The position numbers were made by a program, and so were the translations under genes. Of a DNA stretch of 64,000 bases, positions 24,843 through 34,529 are shown piece by piece. The stretch is taken from NCBI GenBank assembly GCA_019694475.1, contig JAIBBX010000002.1, positions 496,001-560,000 on the forward strand, written 5' to 3'. The notes beneath the pieces are model-generated. The model did not search any database. It was not told where the DNA came from and worked only from the letters and a program-made list of their open reading frames with translations. This DNA is from Parachlamydiales bacterium (GTDB lineage: Bacteria > Chlamydiota > Chlamydiia > Chlamydiales > SM23-39). Each line of letters opens with the position of its first letter. Within the stretch, counting starts at the first letter, position 1.

Positions 24843-25939
24843 TGGAATTCATTGATCTAAAAAAACAGTATCAACTCTACAAAAAAGAAATTGACGCTGC
24901 CATCCAAACCGTCTTGGATCAAGCCTGCTTTATCATGGGTCCGCCCATTAAAGCTCTTGAAACGACTCTTGCAAACTTCGTTGGCGTCAAACATTGCATC
25001 ACTGTTTCGAGCGGGACAGACAGTCTACAAATTGCGCTTATGGCAAAAGGAATCGGCCCAGGCGATGAGGTAATCACAGTTCCATTTACCTGGATTTCTT
25101 CGTCAGAGATCATCGGTCTAGTTGGAGCCAAGCCAGTATTTGTCGACATTGAGCCAGACACCTACAATATCGACGTCAACCAAATAGAAAAAGCTATCAC
25201 CCCGCGAACAAAAGCGATTATCCCTGTCAATCTTTTCGGCCAAATGCCTGACTATACAGCTATCAATGCAATCGCCCAAAAACACAACCTCTTTGTCATC
25301 GAAGATGCTGCGCAAAGTTTTGGGGCTACTCAAAATGGCAAGCAAAGCTGCAGCGTCACACACGTTGGCTCCACCAGCTTTTTCCCCGCAAAGCCATTTG
25401 GCTGCTACGGAGATGGCGGAGCCCTTTTCACCAATGACGACATCCTCGCTGCCAAAATGCGGGCGATCCGTACTCACGGAGGGGAGCAGCGCCATATACA
25501 TCCATACCTAGGCATGAATGGACGGCTCGACACTCTTCAAGCGGCAATATTACTTGCCAAATTCCCCTATTTCCCATCCGAAGTAGAGGCACGTTCTCGA
25601 ATCGGCGCCCGTTATACCGAGCTTTTAAAGGATTTCTGCATCACGCCGGCTGTTCAAAAAGGCAATACCCACACCTACGCGCAATACACTATCCGAGTTC
25701 CTAACCGCGACGCCTTATCAGCACAGCTCAAAGAAAAAGGAATCCCAACAGCTGTCTATTATCCCAAATGCCTCCACGAACAACCCGTATTTGCCCCTCT
25801 GGGCTACAAATGGGGCGATTTCCCTATTTCGGAAAAAATGTCTCGCGAAGTTCTCAGTCTCCCGATGCATCCTTGGCTCGATGAGAAAACCCAAGATGAA
25901 ATCGTCAATGCAATTGCAGGAGAATTAGTTCATGCCTAA
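24842..25939 (+). CDS. wbpE: PLP-dependent aminotransferase making UDP-GlcNAc(3NH2)A
   Basis: 365 residues, DegT/DnrJ/EryC1 family. It transfers the amino group from glutamate to C3 of the 3-keto intermediate made by the WbpB domain. PLP-binding Lys184 lies in FFPAKPFGCYGDGGA, the Asp of IEDAAQSFGA contacts the cofactor, and SSGTDSLQIAL binds phosphate. Length and the lysine position fit WbpE. It starts on the last base of wbpA and overlaps the next gene by eight bases. Confidence 0.92.
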   Translation: MEFIDLKKQYQLYKKEIDAAIQTVLDQACFIMGPPIKALETTLANFVGVKHCITVSSGTDSLQIALMAKGIGPGDEVITVPFTWISSSEIIGLVGAKPVFVDIEPDTYNIDVNQIEKAITPRTKAIIPVNLFGQMPDYTAINAIAQKHNLFVIEDAAQSFGATQNGKQSCSVTHVGSTSFFPAKPFGCYGDGGALFTNDDILAAKMRAIRTHGGEQRHIHPYLGMNGRLDTLQAAILLAKFPYFPSEVEARSRIGARYTELLKDFCITPAVQKGNTHTYAQYTIRVPNRDALSAQLKEKGIPTAVYYPKCLHEQPVFAPLGYKWGDFPISEKMSREVLSLPMHPWLDEKTQDEIVNAIAGELVHA

Positions 25940-27491
25940 AACCCTTGCTCTGATTGGATCCGGCAACTGGGGCAAAAACCTAGCCCGGAACTTCCATGCT
26001 CTAGGCGCCCTTCACACCATCTGCGATCTCAAAGAGAGCGTTCAGTTTCCCGGAGTTCAATTTACGTCCGATCTTCAATCAGTCCTCCAAAATCCAACAA
26101 TTACTCAAATTGCAATCGCCGCGCCTGCAGCTCTCCATTACTCTCTTGCTAAACAATCTCTTCTTGCTGGCAAAGATACTTACGTAGAAAAGCCGCTTTG
26201 CCTCGACGCAACTGAAGCGGAAGAACTGATCAGAATCGCCCAATCGAAAAATCTCATCCTCATGGTGGGACATCTTCTTCAATATCACCCCTGCATTATC
26301 CGCCTTCAAGAGCTCATCAAAGCTGGCGAACTTGGCAAAATTCAGACTATCACATCCAACCGCCTCAATCTCGGCACAATACGCACTGAGGAAAATGTTC
26401 TTTGGAGCTTTGCTCCTCATGATATTTCGGTAATTTTATCAATTTGCGGGGAACCCACAGATGTTCATTGCACTGGCGAATCATATCTTTCTCCGAATGT
26501 TGTTGATACCGCTCTCACAAACCTCTGCTTTCCAAACAAAGTGCAGGCGCATATCTACACGAGCTGGATTCATCCCTACAAAGAACAAAGACTCACAGTT
26601 ATCGGCTCGCAAGGGATGGCCGTTTTCGATGACCTCAAACCTTGGAATGAGAAGCTTCAACTCATCCGCAATCCTGTAAAATGGCTTCAGGGCAACATTC
26701 CCCAAGCCAACAAATCCGAGCCCGAATGCATCCCAGTTTCTCAATCCGAGCCTCTCCAAGATGAGTGTGCACATTTTCTCGCCTGCTGCGCAGAACGTAA
26801 AACACCAAAAACTGACGGCAAAGAGGGGCTTCGCGTACTCAAAGTGCTTAAGCAGGCTCAAGAATGCCTCACCCCCATCTCTCCACAAAATATCCATCCC
26901 ACCGCTGTAATCGATCCAGGCGCCGAGATCGGCGCTGGCACGAAAATATGGCACTTTAGCCACATCATGAGCGGATCGAAAATAGGTCCATCCTGCAACC
27001 TTGGACAGAACGTTGTTGTAAGTCCTGGTGTGATCCTGGGCCGCAACGTTAAAGTGCAAAACAACGTAAGCATTTATACAGGCGTTGTTTGCGAAGATGA
27101 TGTATTCCTAGGTCCTAGCATGGTTTTCACCAACGTGATCAACCCGAGAAGTGCTGTAAATCGCCGCGGAGAGTACCAAAAAACGCTCATTAAGCGGGGA
27201 GCCACTATTGGAGCTAATTCAACAATTGTTTGTGGAATACAGCTTGGGGAATACAGTTTTGTAGGCGCCGGTGCGGTTGTAACCAAAAACGTAAAACCAT
27301 TTGCTCTTGTCGTTGGCAATCCCGCCCATCAAATTGGCTGGATGAGCCGCAATGGAGATCGGTTAGGTCTTCCCCTGACAGCGCCCAAAGGAGAAATACT
27401 CGAGGCTGCCTGCCCTTCAACCGGCGAAATCTATCGTCTTGATGGTAATATGCTTACGTTTGTAGGCAAAGAAACACCGATACCAGTATGA
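25932..27491 (+). CDS. WbpB-WbpD fusion: 3-dehydrogenase plus N-acetyltransferase of the ManNAc3NAcA pathway
   Basis: 519 residues in one uninterrupted frame. Residues 1 to about 312 are a Gfo/Idh/MocA oxidoreductase (GSGNWGKNLARNFHALG, EKPLCLD with Lys87) like WbpB, which oxidises C3 of UDP-GlcNAcA. From about 321 to 490 a left-handed beta-helix acetyltransferase follows (IHPTAVIDPGAEIGAGTKI and later hexapeptides, GAGAVVTKNV) like WbpD, which acetylates the 3-amino group. In Pseudomonas and Bordetella these are separate genes. The fusion brings the steps before and after WbpE into one chain. The stop overlaps the wbpI start as ATGA. Confidence 0.9.
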   Translation: MPKTLALIGSGNWGKNLARNFHALGALHTICDLKESVQFPGVQFTSDLQSVLQNPTITQIAIAAPAALHYSLAKQSLLAGKDTYVEKPLCLDATEAEELIRIAQSKNLILMVGHLLQYHPCIIRLQELIKAGELGKIQTITSNRLNLGTIRTEENVLWSFAPHDISVILSICGEPTDVHCTGESYLSPNVVDTALTNLCFPNKVQAHIYTSWIHPYKEQRLTVIGSQGMAVFDDLKPWNEKLQLIRNPVKWLQGNIPQANKSEPECIPVSQSEPLQDECAHFLACCAERKTPKTDGKEGLRVLKVLKQAQECLTPISPQNIHPTAVIDPGAEIGAGTKIWHFSHIMSGSKIGPSCNLGQNVVVSPGVILGRNVKVQNNVSIYTGVVCEDDVFLGPSMVFTNVINPRSAVNRRGEYQKTLIKRGATIGANSTIVCGIQLGEYSFVGAGAVVTKNVKPFALVVGNPAHQIGWMSRNGDRLGLPLTAPKGEILEAACPSTGEIYRLDGNMLTFVGKETPIPV

Positions 27492-28510
27492 AAATCATAT
27501 CTATAGTAGGCGCTAGGCCTCAGTTTATCAAAGCAGCAGCAGTCGCTCGCGCGATACCTGAAGGGCATTTCTTGATTCATACTGGTCAGCACTATGATGC
27601 CAATATGTCTGACATATTCTTTGAAGAGATGGAGATTCCGAAACCAAAGTACAATCTAGGAATTGGGGGCTGTCCTCAAGCGGCGATGACAGGCCGAATC
27701 ATGGAAGCGCTTGAAGAAATCCTTGTTCAAGAGAAACCAGATACAGTGATTGTTTACGGAGACACCAATTCCACAATGGCTGGGGCTCTTGTTGCATCAA
27801 AATTGCACACTCCAATCGCCCATGTTGAGGCAGGACTTCGTTCTTTTAATAGAAAAATGCCCGAAGAAATCAATCGCGTTGTGACAGATCATGTTTCGAA
27901 CCTTCTTTTTGCCCCCACTCAAGCTGCTATTGACAATCTAAAAAATGAAGGAATAACAAAAGGTGTCCATCTTGTAGGCGATGTAATGTACGATACGACG
28001 CTTTTCTATAAAAAGAAAATGCGCCCTCCAAAAGTTAAGTTGCCAAAAGAGTTTTACCTCTGCACAATTCATCGGCAAGAAAACACAGATGATATTGAGA
28101 AACTGAAGTCAATATTTGCAGCTCTTCGAGAACTTCCCGATCAAATTATTCTTCCCTTGCATCCCCGTACCCGAAAAATGCTACAAAATATCGATACTCA
28201 AGGTCTCACTTTGATTGAACCAGTAGGGTATTTTGAAATGCTCTATTTACTCGAGAATTGCAAGGCCGTTCTGACGGATTCAGGGGGACTTCAAAAAGAA
28301 AGCTATTTTTTTGGCAAACCACTGCTTATCTTGCGCGAAGAAACTGAATGGATTGAACTGATTCAATGTAAGGTCGCACATATTGTTCGGAATGACCCGA
28401 TTGATATTCAATCTAAATTCAAACAAATCCAAGCACTCGGTCGCTTTCCCGCAAATCTATATGGTCAAGGGAATGCAAGCAATCTAATTGCAAAATATAT
28501 TTGTGGTTAA
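27488..28510 (+). CDS. wbpI: UDP-2,3-diacetamido-glucuronate 2-epimerase
   Basis: 340 residues, WecB-fold epimerase. VGARPQFIKAAAV (not GTRPE), HTGQHYD, HVEAGLRSFNRKMPEE, HRQENTD and LTDSGGLQKESYFFGKP are typical of the WbpI branch, which converts UDP-GlcNAc3NAcA to UDP-ManNAc3NAcA. It is the last pathway gene of the operon. The distinct WecB at 5370-6473 shows that two different 2-epimerisations are encoded in the window. Confidence 0.9.
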   Translation: MKIISIVGARPQFIKAAAVARAIPEGHFLIHTGQHYDANMSDIFFEEMEIPKPKYNLGIGGCPQAAMTGRIMEALEEILVQEKPDTVIVYGDTNSTMAGALVASKLHTPIAHVEAGLRSFNRKMPEEINRVVTDHVSNLLFAPTQAAIDNLKNEGITKGVHLVGDVMYDTTLFYKKKMRPPKVKLPKEFYLCTIHRQENTDDIEKLKSIFAALRELPDQIILPLHPRTRKMLQNIDTQGLTLIEPVGYFEMLYLLENCKAVLTDSGGLQKESYFFGKPLLILREETEWIELIQCKVAHIVRNDPIDIQSKFKQIQALGRFPANLYGQGNASNLIAKYICG

Positions 28511-28527
28511 GAATGCAGGAAAGTCCA

Positions 28528-29169
28528 ATGGTGCGAATCACTCGATTAGATTCTAAATCACCCCCTACTTTATTTTTGGAAATTGCAAAGCTACACAAAG
28601 ATCAGCTAAAAGTAGGATTATTTGCTGAACTGAATGAAAGGCAATTAGCCAAATTTTATCATCAAATTTCGGCTATGCCTCATTTAGCCTCTCTTTTTGT
28701 TTGTATTGATGAAAAAGAAAATATTTGCGGATTTGCTTCAGCAACATTAAATATTAAATCACTCTATTCAGAGTATATTAAAAAATGGTGGTTTTTTCTT
28801 ATTGAGATCTTTTTAACCTTCATCATCCAGCCTAAATTTTACCGCAGAATTTTTTCTGTCGGTAAATACTTGCATGCAGGTCCCAATATTGGCAATTCAA
28901 TAAATGCTGAAATCTTAAGTTTCGTTGTATCTCCTTCTAGACACAGAAATGGCATTGGAAAAAAAATGTTTGATGAAATCAGAAAATATTTCTCTTTGAA
29001 TCATGTTTCAAATTTCAAAGTCACAACATCTCATACTCAAATTTCCGCTCAATATTTTTATTGCAAAATGGGTGGCAAATGTCTCGGCAATATAGATTTA
29101 GGTTCACTTACCTCTTCTATCTATGAGTTTGAGAATCATACAGCCCAATATGACACACAGATCTTATAA
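28528..29169 (+). CDS. GNAT-like acetyltransferase
   Basis: 213 residues from the ATG at 28528, which has AGGAAAG six bases upstream; an ATG at 28513 and a TTG at 28501 are in frame. The acetyl-CoA motif is FVVSPSRHRNGIGKKMFDE, and the tail ISAQYFYCKMGGK is typical. A strongly hydrophobic stretch (KKWWFFLIEIFLTFIIQP, about 85-103) is unusual and suggests membrane association. Codon use turns clearly AT-rich here. It probably acetylates an amino sugar or lipid-linked sugar. The 3' end overlaps the convergent membrane gene by 34 bases. Confidence 0.72.
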   Translation: MVRITRLDSKSPPTLFLEIAKLHKDQLKVGLFAELNERQLAKFYHQISAMPHLASLFVCIDEKENICGFASATLNIKSLYSEYIKKWWFFLIEIFLTFIIQPKFYRRIFSVGKYLHAGPNIGNSINAEILSFVVSPSRHRNGIGKKMFDEIRKYFSLNHVSNFKVTTSHTQISAQYFYCKMGGKCLGNIDLGSLTSSIYEFENHTAQYDTQIL

Positions 29170-30479
29170 AAAGGGATTTTTAGTGCTCCGCAAAAGATAA
29201 TCGACGCCCATATACAGAAGGTTATCGACCATATAAGTTTTTGACTCTTCGCTGAATTGTGCAATAGATGTAATAAGTATCCGATCAGAAACATAAGGCC
29301 TATTTGGGCTATAAATCCCTGATATGGAAGCCAAGGAACGATATGCATGGGCCTAAATTTTACTAAAAAGTGAGCAGCCGCACCAAACAGAACCATCATC
29401 ATAAATATAAACAGATAAAAAAAGTCTTTCTCAAATTTTGTAAATAATTTTTTTGACACTTTCCATAAGTAATAGACGAAAACAGAGAAAAAAACTCCCG
29501 CATAAAATCTCCACAATAAAAATGCATTGGTAACCGCTAAACGAGGAACATCGTATCCATCTTGAAGAGCAGCGATTGTGGATGGACCATACAGAAGAAG
29601 AGAATTTGAGAATGTTAATTGAGGCGGCAAGTAAGTAATAATTGTCATGTAAAAGAAAGTAAAGAAATTGCTAATTATATCCTCTATCATCAACGGGAAA
29701 TACTTTAGTCCATAATTAATCACGAGATCATGTTCATCGCCCCTACTTGAGGCATATCCGTAGTTAATTTTGAAATAAGCAAAAGCAACGAAAGCTATAC
29801 TAAAAGCTATCAGGACACGAATTAATCTCCGCGACCTAGTTAGTTCGCCCTTCTTTTTCAAGATATATAAACAAGCAGGAGAAACAATCAAAACAATAGC
29901 ATAATAATCAACCCATCCCTCAAAACTCGCAATATATAACAAAAGGCTTATGCACCAAAGCGCCCACCATCTTCGTTTTGGATGTTCTTCATTGAAGAGA
30001 TGAAACAAGGAAAACAAATTTAGAAAACAAAAAATATATGGAATATAGATAATAACGAGACTGCCATTTTCGTACACATGATTATTAAGTGTAGTACATG
30101 CAGCGCAAATTCCAATTGTAATGGTCATCACTTTGGATCGAAACACATACCATGAAAGCAAAAACAACGTTACTATGAATATTTGATTCAGCAATAAATA
30201 GGCGGATGTGTTCCCAATTGTGGAATGCATAATGGGCAATAAACCGATCCCAAGACTGGACCAAGTTCCTCCCCATACTCTTGCCATTGATGGAATCATA
30301 TAGGTATACCACGGAGTTGTTAACGTATTGACCCCCAACTGGTCAAAATAATAAGGGACAGGATGCAACAGGATTTCGAAAAATTTTAACAAAAGATTGC
30401 CGACCAAGAGTACACAGAGAATTAGAAACATATGAGCTTTACTCAATCTGCCTTCTAAATCAAGAATTAAGCTTTTCAT
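29136..30479 (-). CDS. Polytopic membrane protein, possibly a GT-C-type glycosyltransferase
   Basis: 447 residues, about ten membrane helices with a larger loop after the first (LLHPVPYYFDQLGVNTL), where GT-C enzymes carry an acidic residue; the Asp here could play that role. No family is recognisable with certainty; Wzy-like polymerase or ligase functions are alternatives. It overlaps the upstream flippase-like gene by 20 bases and ends a minus-strand run that starts at gmd. AT-rich. Confidence 0.6.
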   Translation of the reverse strand: MKSLILDLEGRLSKAHMFLILCVLLVGNLLLKFFEILLHPVPYYFDQLGVNTLTTPWYTYMIPSMARVWGGTWSSLGIGLLPIMHSTIGNTSAYLLLNQIFIVTLFLLSWYVFRSKVMTITIGICAACTTLNNHVYENGSLVIIYIPYIFCFLNLFSLFHLFNEEHPKRRWWALWCISLLLYIASFEGWVDYYAIVLIVSPACLYILKKKGELTRSRRLIRVLIAFSIAFVAFAYFKINYGYASSRGDEHDLVINYGLKYFPLMIEDIISNFFTFFYMTIITYLPPQLTFSNSLLLYGPSTIAALQDGYDVPRLAVTNAFLLWRFYAGVFFSVFVYYLWKVSKKLFTKFEKDFFYLFIFMMMVLFGAAAHFLVKFRPMHIVPWLPYQGFIAQIGLMFLIGYLLHLLHNSAKSQKLIWSITFCIWASIIFCGALKIPFYKICVSYWAV

Positions 30480-31392
30480 TATTCGCCAACACGTTTACGT
30501 TGTTTTTTGTAACAAGGAACAAAGCCATTAATAAAATCTGAGGAATAATAATTAATAAATGAAATGCAAGAGCTGCCGCTAATGCCAAGTTGGAATCTAC
30601 ATGCCTTACAACTGTTAAATAATAGACGATTCCTCCTTCGAATATACCTATGTTGCCCGGCATAGCCGAAAAAGCAAAACTTATCGTAGTTAGTAAAGTT
30701 AAACAAACTGCATCACCAAAATAAAATTCAGGCAAACTAATTTTAAAAAAAACATAAAAACTGAATGTAGTAAAAAACCAAATCATCCCAGTATATAAAT
30801 GAATCAACCATAATTTTTTACCCAATAAGGCATCATTTAACTGAAGCTTCCATTTATAAAGTTTACTTCCTTTGAGAAAATCAAAAGATTTACTCTTCAG
30901 GAAAAGAGCAGAAACTGCAAAAATAACTACTACTGAAACTCCTAATAAAAAGAATTCCTTATTTATAGGTAAATGAGAAGTCGTAAAAAACACAAATATT
31001 GAAATAGAAAACAGTGAAAATAAATCGCTTATTCTTTCACAGAACAGAGCGAGTAATAATCTTGGAGCCTGAATTCCAAATTTCGATCTCGCAAAAAAAA
31101 TTCGAAATATTTCACCTAGACGGAAAGGAATTAACTGATTGGCTGCATGTCCAACTGACGCAACAGCGAGCCCTGTTGCAAAACTCTTCTCTATAAGCAA
31201 AGCTAGACGAGCTCCATATACTCCTAACAACAGGACGTTTATTATTGCTCCCGTTAATAATGCGGGGTAAGAAATCTGATTAATATTTTCTAACACCCCG
31301 CCCCAATCAAATTTGGATTTGAAGCGAAAAAAAATAAAGAAAACGAATCCAATATTCAAGATAGCAAAAATTACCCCGCCTTTTTTTTTCAT
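30460..31392 (-). CDS. MprF/UPF0104-type membrane protein (flippase-like domain)
   Basis: 310 residues, about eight membrane helices. The family signature segments are present: NQLIPFRLGEIFRIFF, ERISDLFSLF and MPGNIGIFEGGIVYYL. Proteins of this family (LPG_synthase_TM) are the flippase-like part of MprF and occur alone in many glycan loci, where a lipid-linked sugar or phospholipid transport role is proposed. It overlaps the methyltransferase stop upstream as ATGA. Confidence 0.82.
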   Translation of the reverse strand: MKKKGGVIFAILNIGFVFFIFFRFKSKFDWGGVLENINQISYPALLTGAIINVLLLGVYGARLALLIEKSFATGLAVASVGHAANQLIPFRLGEIFRIFFARSKFGIQAPRLLLALFCERISDLFSLFSISIFVFFTTSHLPINKEFFLLGVSVVVIFAVSALFLKSKSFDFLKGSKLYKWKLQLNDALLGKKLWLIHLYTGMIWFFTTFSFYVFFKISLPEFYFGDAVCLTLLTTISFAFSAMPGNIGIFEGGIVYYLTVVRHVDSNLALAAALAFHLLIIIPQILLMALFLVTKNNVNVLANNEKLNS

Positions 31393-32195
31393 CGTTTCTC
31401 TTTAACAAGTTCAAAAAATATGAGCCCGCCCTTTCCAGATTCAACAATAGGATTAAATGTTAGGGTCTTAAAAAATGCGTGCAGGATGGATGCCGAATAC
31501 TTCCGCAATCCAGATGCCAGAAACCACCGATTAAAGAGTTTTTTGATCAGAAATGATCCTAATGAAAGAGGTGTTGCCGCAGCATTAAAAATACAAATAT
31601 TTTTTGAAGCGTATTCACAGACTTGCGTAACCTTAAATCCTTGATGTTCGAATGTCTTAGTCCATTCAACGCTATCGTAACAATGATAATGCGCCCAAAA
31701 CCGATTAAACCAATTTCGATACATTTTCATTAATCTTTTCAGTCCCAATGCAGCCAGCATTTGATATGCATTCGTGAATTGATCAAATCGGTTGGTTGGC
31801 AAGGTTAAATACATAACCCCTTTATCACTCAGCAATCTGTGCGCCTCCGCTAACACTTTCTCTATTTCAGGAATGTGTTCCATTACACTGTTGCTATATA
31901 TGGTATTGAAGAACCCATCCTTTTTTGGAATTTTATCACCTTTGCATAGGATCAATTCATCATATGCCTCATATGAACGAGCCCGTTCTAGTTCCAATTG
32001 ATTAGGGTCTATACCTACATCTATTTTCTCCCCAAATAATATCTTTGCAAAAATCCCATCCCCGCAACCGACATCTAATATCGGGCGCTTGAAATGCTTC
32101 TTTGATAAAATATTACACTCCATGGTTCTTTCCAGAGCTAGAGGCAGAGGAGCTTCCTGTAAATATCTCAAAAAAAAATCGGAATTAAACTGCAT
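31389..32195 (-). CDS. Class I SAM-dependent methyltransferase
   Basis: 268 residues. Motif I is PILDVGCGDGIFAKIL, then VGIDPNQLELERA, and the post-II segment IYSNSVMEHIPEIEKVL. The C-terminal half (about 150-268) is specific and may bind a lipid or sugar acceptor. It sits between the DegT aminotransferase (11-base overlap) and the flippase-like gene (ATGA overlap), so methylation of the glycan or its lipid carrier is likely. Confidence 0.82.
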   Translation of the reverse strand: MQFNSDFFLRYLQEAPLPLALERTMECNILSKKHFKRPILDVGCGDGIFAKILFGEKIDVGIDPNQLELERARSYEAYDELILCKGDKIPKKDGFFNTIYSNSVMEHIPEIEKVLAEAHRLLSDKGVMYLTLPTNRFDQFTNAYQMLAALGLKRLMKMYRNWFNRFWAHYHCYDSVEWTKTFEHQGFKVTQVCEYASKNICIFNAAATPLSLGSFLIKKLFNRWFLASGLRKYSASILHAFFKTLTFNPIVESGKGGLIFFELVKEKR

Positions 32196-33279
32196 TTTTC
32201 ACCAATTTTTTTATATTTTCACACACATAGTCTATCTCTTCTTCGGAGATTAGGGTGTAAGATGGAAGACTTATCACTGTTTCTGACAACTTCTGAGAAA
32301 CTGGAAGATATGGAGCATTATATTGCGGCATATCATGAAAGGTAAAAAAGCCAGAACGGGTTTCAATATTTGCAGCTAATAGCTCTTCTCGAACTGCTTT
32401 AGCATCCCCAAATTCGTTTTTATCTAACTGAATAACAACAGCCCACACCACAGGATCTACTGCAGAATTAAACGATTGAAATTTTATTTCTTCTAAACCC
32501 TCTAGCTTCTTTCGATATAAAGCGTCTACTCTCTTTTTATTACGAATAATGATATCTAAAAATGCAATCTGAGAGCAGCCCAAAGCAGCTTGATAATTGG
32601 TCAATCGGAAATTGTGACCAATCTCGTAGTGCCAGTATCTCCTTTTCCCATGCATTCCATGGTTTCGAATCAATCGAGCTCTATCAGCCAAGACATCGTT
32701 TGATATAGTGATCGCCCCGCCCTCTCCCATAGTCAATGTCTTTGTTGCCTGGAAGCTGAAGCATCCAATATCGCCAAAAGTACCCGCAGATTGCGCATTC
32801 CATTTAGAAAAGACTGCTTCTGCTGTATCCTCTATTACTGCGAGATTGTGGCGATGAGCAATTTCTAAAATAGAAGGCATATTGCAAACATTTCCATAGA
32901 TGTGAACGGGAATGATGGCCTTGGTCCTTTCAGTAATAGCCTCTTCTATTTTAGTCTCGTCTAAACACCAGGTGTTTGGATCTACATCTACGTAAACCGG
33001 TTCAGCACCAACCATTTTTAACATATTGACAGGTGCAGCAAATGTATATCCAGGAACAATAACTTCGTCATTTTTGCCAATGTTCAATGCAAGTAAAGCA
33101 AGATGAAGAGCAGATGTGCCATTGTTGACAGTGACAGTATGTTTGGCCGAGAGAAGCTGTGAAAATTCTTTTTCAAATTGTACAATATATTCTCCATCTG
33201 AAATCCAAGTCGATTTCAAGGCAGCAGCCACATATTCTTCTTCTTTCCCCCAAAAAGACGGTTTAAACCAATGAATCAT
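32185..33279 (-). CDS. DegT/DnrJ/EryC1 sugar aminotransferase, perosamine-synthase-like
   Basis: 364 residues, PLP-dependent. NNGTSALHLALLAL, EDTAEAVFSKW, CFSFQATKTLTMGEGGA with the PLP lysine, and NFRLTNYQAALG. Length and pattern are like RfbE/Per, which aminates GDP-4-keto-6-deoxymannose, the product of the gmd gene three genes upstream in the same operon. GDP-perosamine is therefore the simplest product, although the adjacent C-methyltransferase may mean a modified substrate. It overlaps its neighbours on both sides. Confidence 0.85.
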   Translation of the reverse strand: MIHWFKPSFWGKEEEYVAAALKSTWISDGEYIVQFEKEFSQLLSAKHTVTVNNGTSALHLALLALNIGKNDEVIVPGYTFAAPVNMLKMVGAEPVYVDVDPNTWCLDETKIEEAITERTKAIIPVHIYGNVCNMPSILEIAHRHNLAVIEDTAEAVFSKWNAQSAGTFGDIGCFSFQATKTLTMGEGGAITISNDVLADRARLIRNHGMHGKRRYWHYEIGHNFRLTNYQAALGCSQIAFLDIIIRNKKRVDALYRKKLEGLEEIKFQSFNSAVDPVVWAVVIQLDKNEFGDAKAVREELLAANIETRSGFFTFHDMPQYNAPYLPVSQKLSETVISLPSYTLISEEEIDYVCENIKKLVKNAV

Positions 33280-34529
33280 ACCATCTCCTCAGCAAATTTT
33301 GGGCCTGGAATAGGATAAACGAGCCTTGCTTTTGCACTTTTTAATTTCTCGGAGAAAAATGATTTAAAGTGCCAAGGAAGGACAAATAGAAAATCTGCCT
33401 CTGCCTCAAGGATTTCTGCTTCAGGCAGAATAGGTATCAGCGATCCAGGTGTATAGCATCCGTACTTATCTTTATTTACCTCGCCTATTGCAGATAAGTT
33501 TTCTTTTGTAAGGCCGCAATATTGCAAAATGACGTTCCCTTTCGTTGACGCTCCTAAACCATATATGACTTTACTATTCTGATGCACATGGGAGAAAAAA
33601 TCATTAATGCGCTGTTTTACCACTTGAATCCTTCTTGCAAAATGGGTATATGGATTCAGAGTATTCATCTCATTTAACAATTCCTGATGCATCAATCCCT
33701 CAACCACGTCTGTATTTATTTTCAGGGGGCTATCTTTCTTAGCTAAAATTATGGAGAAACTTCCTCCATTGACGTCATTCAATTCAACATCTAGAATTTT
33801 TAACCCCACCTTATCTGCGATCCATTGTATTTGACGCAGTCCGTAATACTCCAAATGCTCATGGCAGATCGTGTCAAAGGAATTCTGTTTAAGCATAGTT
33901 GGCATATAGCTCTGTTCACACACCCAGATTCCTTCTTCATGCAATAATTCGGCTATGCCCTCAGCAAAACAAACTGGATCTTCTAAGTCATAAAACATGG
34001 AAAATGAAGTTATCACTTTTACCTTATCTGAACCAATTGCAGATTTAACGACATCAACGTTAAAAAAATCATAAATGGGTGTGATGTCCTTAGTATAAAA
34101 TTCGGCGAATTTTTGAGCTGTTGGATCAATTCCAATGAGACGGAATTCGCGGCTTGGATACGCTTTGAGAGTCGTTGCATCATTGCTGCCAATATCAATG
34201 ATGATATCGCCGCTATTGAGATTCATCATCTTGCATATTTTTTCAACTTTTCTATGGAGATGCGCAACCATGGACAGATTCAATCCAGAGCGATACCCGT
34301 AATGTTCGCCATATAAATCCTCTAGAGCGTAACTGTGTTGCAATTGCAAAAGTCCGCATCCAAAATCTCCTGGTTGTTCTATGCACTTTACCAACCGAAG
34401 GGGCCCTTTTTCAATTTTCTGATCTCTAGATGATGGAAAAACACCTGTCAGCGTCATTTCTCCTAAATCTAAAATTTCGGCTAAGTTTTTGTTGCCACAA
34501 ATTCTACACTTCGAAATCTGATGATACAC
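33276..34529 (-). CDS. Sugar C-methyltransferase (TylC3/NovU type)
   Basis: 417 residues. The N-terminal zinc-binding module has CRICGNKNL and a later Cys pair (CIEQPGDFGC). The SAM-binding domain follows (IIIDIGSNDATTLKAYP), with FDTICHEHLEYYGL and VNGGSFSIILAKK, and a C-terminal Rossmann-like domain (YGLGASTKGNVILQYC). This three-part architecture is that of C-methyltransferases acting on keto sugars, including the enzyme proposed for virenose in Coxiella. Together with gmd it suggests a branched 6-deoxyhexose. ATGA overlap with the aminotransferase. Confidence 0.88.
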   Translation of the reverse strand: MYHQISKCRICGNKNLAEILDLGEMTLTGVFPSSRDQKIEKGPLRLVKCIEQPGDFGCGLLQLQHSYALEDLYGEHYGYRSGLNLSMVAHLHRKVEKICKMMNLNSGDIIIDIGSNDATTLKAYPSREFRLIGIDPTAQKFAEFYTKDITPIYDFFNVDVVKSAIGSDKVKVITSFSMFYDLEDPVCFAEGIAELLHEEGIWVCEQSYMPTMLKQNSFDTICHEHLEYYGLRQIQWIADKVGLKILDVELNDVNGGSFSIILAKKDSPLKINTDVVEGLMHQELLNEMNTLNPYTHFARRIQVVKQRINDFFSHVHQNSKVIYGLGASTKGNVILQYCGLTKENLSAIGEVNKDKYGCYTPGSLIPILPEAEILEAEADFLFVLPWHFKSFFSEKLKSAKARLVYPIPGPKFAEEMV

